The position numbers and the translations under genes are program-made. The notes beneath the pieces are model-generated. The model was not told where the DNA came from and searched no databases. It was given only the letters and a program-made list of their open reading frames with translations. Below, one piece after another: positions 51,816 through 52,624 of a stretch of 52,624 nt of DNA. Every line of letters starts with the position of its first letter. Within the stretch, counting starts at the first letter, position 1. Source of the stretch: an uncultured Allobaculum sp. (GTDB lineage Bacteria > Bacillota_I > Bacilli_A > Erysipelotrichales > Erysipelotrichaceae); contig CAJTVE010000015.1 of assembly GCA_910579655.1 (NCBI GenBank), positions 1 through 52,624 on the forward strand. Direction: 5' to 3'.

Positions 51816-52624
51816 TTACAATGATGCTTTTTGCTTATCAATAAGCCATCCATTTGATGACTCAAGTCTTTTTAATTTCTTCCAGGAAACAGATGCAGAT
51901 ACCGTAGTTCCATCAAGCATCCTGATATCGAATCTGCCTGATGTTCGTTTTCCAAAGATAAAACACTCTGTTTTCTGGTATCTGATCTTATCGAACAGCT
52001 GAAAGCTCATAATGACCTTTGCCGACTGGTTCAGTTTTCTGATGCCGCCTTTAGAAGGATTGAATTTATGAATCTGTCGGTTATGACATCTCACTTTCCT
52101 GCTGAAAAAGACGGTGTGAATAGGTCTTGCTTCTGGATGGCCTGCAATGCATCTCGCATCAACGTAGTGCTCTTTGGCAAGACCATGCCCAAGACGTTCT
52201 GCTTTGGTCAGATATCCGAATGTTTCTTCTACTGGAATTGGAGCAAATTCTGTCTGTGCCCTTTCCAGCAGAGTCTTTCGCATGGTCCCCATAAAAGCCG
52301 CATCTGCAAATGAAGCCGGCTTAAGAATCTTATCGGGAAGTTTGATATTCCCTTTATGGTATTCCTGATGGCAGTGTTTACAGAGCGTAACCAGATTTTC
52401 CGGACGGTTACTGCCGCCATCTTTTCTTTGGTGAATATGATGGACCTGCAGTTCCTTGTCTTTGGATTCTCCTTTGCAGCACTGACATGTGTATCGATCC
52501 CGGAACAGTACATAGTCTTTGACATTGAACCAGTCTTTCATTTCGCCGTTCTGGTAATCTTTGCCTTCAGGAAGTTTTTGCCCTGCAAGCTGTGCTTTCA
52601 GTTTCTGTGTATCAAAAGAGGCTG
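51816..52624 (-). CDS. iscB: IscB-type RNA-guided endonuclease, C-terminal part
   Basis: The frame is open to the right edge (269 codons), so the N-terminal RuvC-I, bridge helix and guide-RNA locus lie outside. It enters at ASFDTQKLKAQ, a stretch typical of IscB before the HNH. The HNH domain has CQCC, HHIHQRKDGGS and CKHCHQEYH, with zinc cysteines and catalytic histidines intact. RuvC-III follows: LAKEHYVDARCIAG, with the metal-binding Asp. The C-terminal domain shows RKVRCHNRQIHKFNPSKGG and IFGKRTSGRFDIRMLDGT, as in known IscB proteins. IscB is the ancestor group of Cas9 and works with an omega-RNA encoded upstream. The part seen is intact. Confidence 0.92.
   Translation of the reverse strand, partial: ASFDTQKLKAQLAGQKLPEGKDYQNGEMKDWFNVKDYVLFRDRYTCQCCKGESKDKELQVHHIHQRKDGGSNRPENLVTLCKHCHQEYHKGNIKLPDKILKPASFADAAFMGTMRKTLLERAQTEFAPIPVEETFGYLTKAERLGHGLAKEHYVDARCIAGHPEARPIHTVFFSRKVRCHNRQIHKFNPSKGGIRKLNQSAKVIMSFQLFDKIRYQKTECFIFGKRTSGRFDIRMLDGTTVSASVSWKKLKRLESSNGWLIDKQKASL

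Noticed and set aside
1..52624. CRISPR array
   Set aside because: No regularly spaced direct repeats of 25-40 bp were seen. The only tandem repeats are the short 11-bp and 14-bp ones reported.

Overview
The window reads as a chromosome segment of a Gram-positive Bacillota bacterium, most plausibly Erysipelotrichia-like. This is inferred from the SUF operon order (sufCDSU-sufB), PrsA-like foldases, a WXG100/EssC type VII secretion locus, strong AGGAGG-type ribosome sites, a tRNA with encoded CCA and short spacers between genes. No rRNA or taxonomic marker is present, so the assignment is soft.

Layout. 1-545: 5' part of an IS607-type serine transposase, cut by the left edge. 0.7-3.5 kb: a TetR regulator and oleate hydratase. 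3.6-11.5 kb: two divergent clusters for threonine synthesis from aspartate: thrC-thrB-ACT protein-DUF1461 membrane protein on the minus strand, and hom-lysC-asd on the plus strand. 11.9-17.5 kb: a MoxR ATPase, a von Willebrand A (CoxE-like) protein, a large unrecognised protein and a small P-loop ATPase. 17.6-25.2 kb: acetyltransferase, zinc-ribbon membrane protein, deoxyinosine-type DNA glycosylase, secreted CAP protein, and a DHHW/MBOAT surface O-acylation pair. 25.8-31.4 kb: tRNA-Leu(GAG), a small VbhA-like antitoxin without a visible toxin, a C39-like lipoprotein, a leucine-rich repeat protein, a cold-shock protein and an unknown protein. 31.6-37.9 kb: sufC-sufD-sufS-sufU-sufB followed by an enlarged 5-formyltetrahydrofolate cyclo-ligase and an SGNH hydrolase. 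37.9-39.3 kb: a long gene-poor stretch. 39.3-41.3 kb: two foldase-like proteins, one membrane-anchored and one a lipoprotein.

41.6-52.6 kb, all on the minus strand, is the most unusual part. It is a compact type VII secretion locus: an unrecognised 685-aa protein with a C-terminal membrane helix, a short EssC, a YukD-like protein, a WXG100 protein, then an effector-like module (71 aa, WXG-like 94 aa, 62 aa, 267 aa), a DUF4176 protein and a 471-aa protein with a HicA-like tail. I see no EsaA, EssA or EssB in the window. Upstream of it lies the 3' part of an IscB RNA-guided nuclease gene, cut by the right edge.

The best candidates for undescribed biology are the reduced type VII locus with its 685-aa component, and the MoxR/VWA/671-aa cassette.
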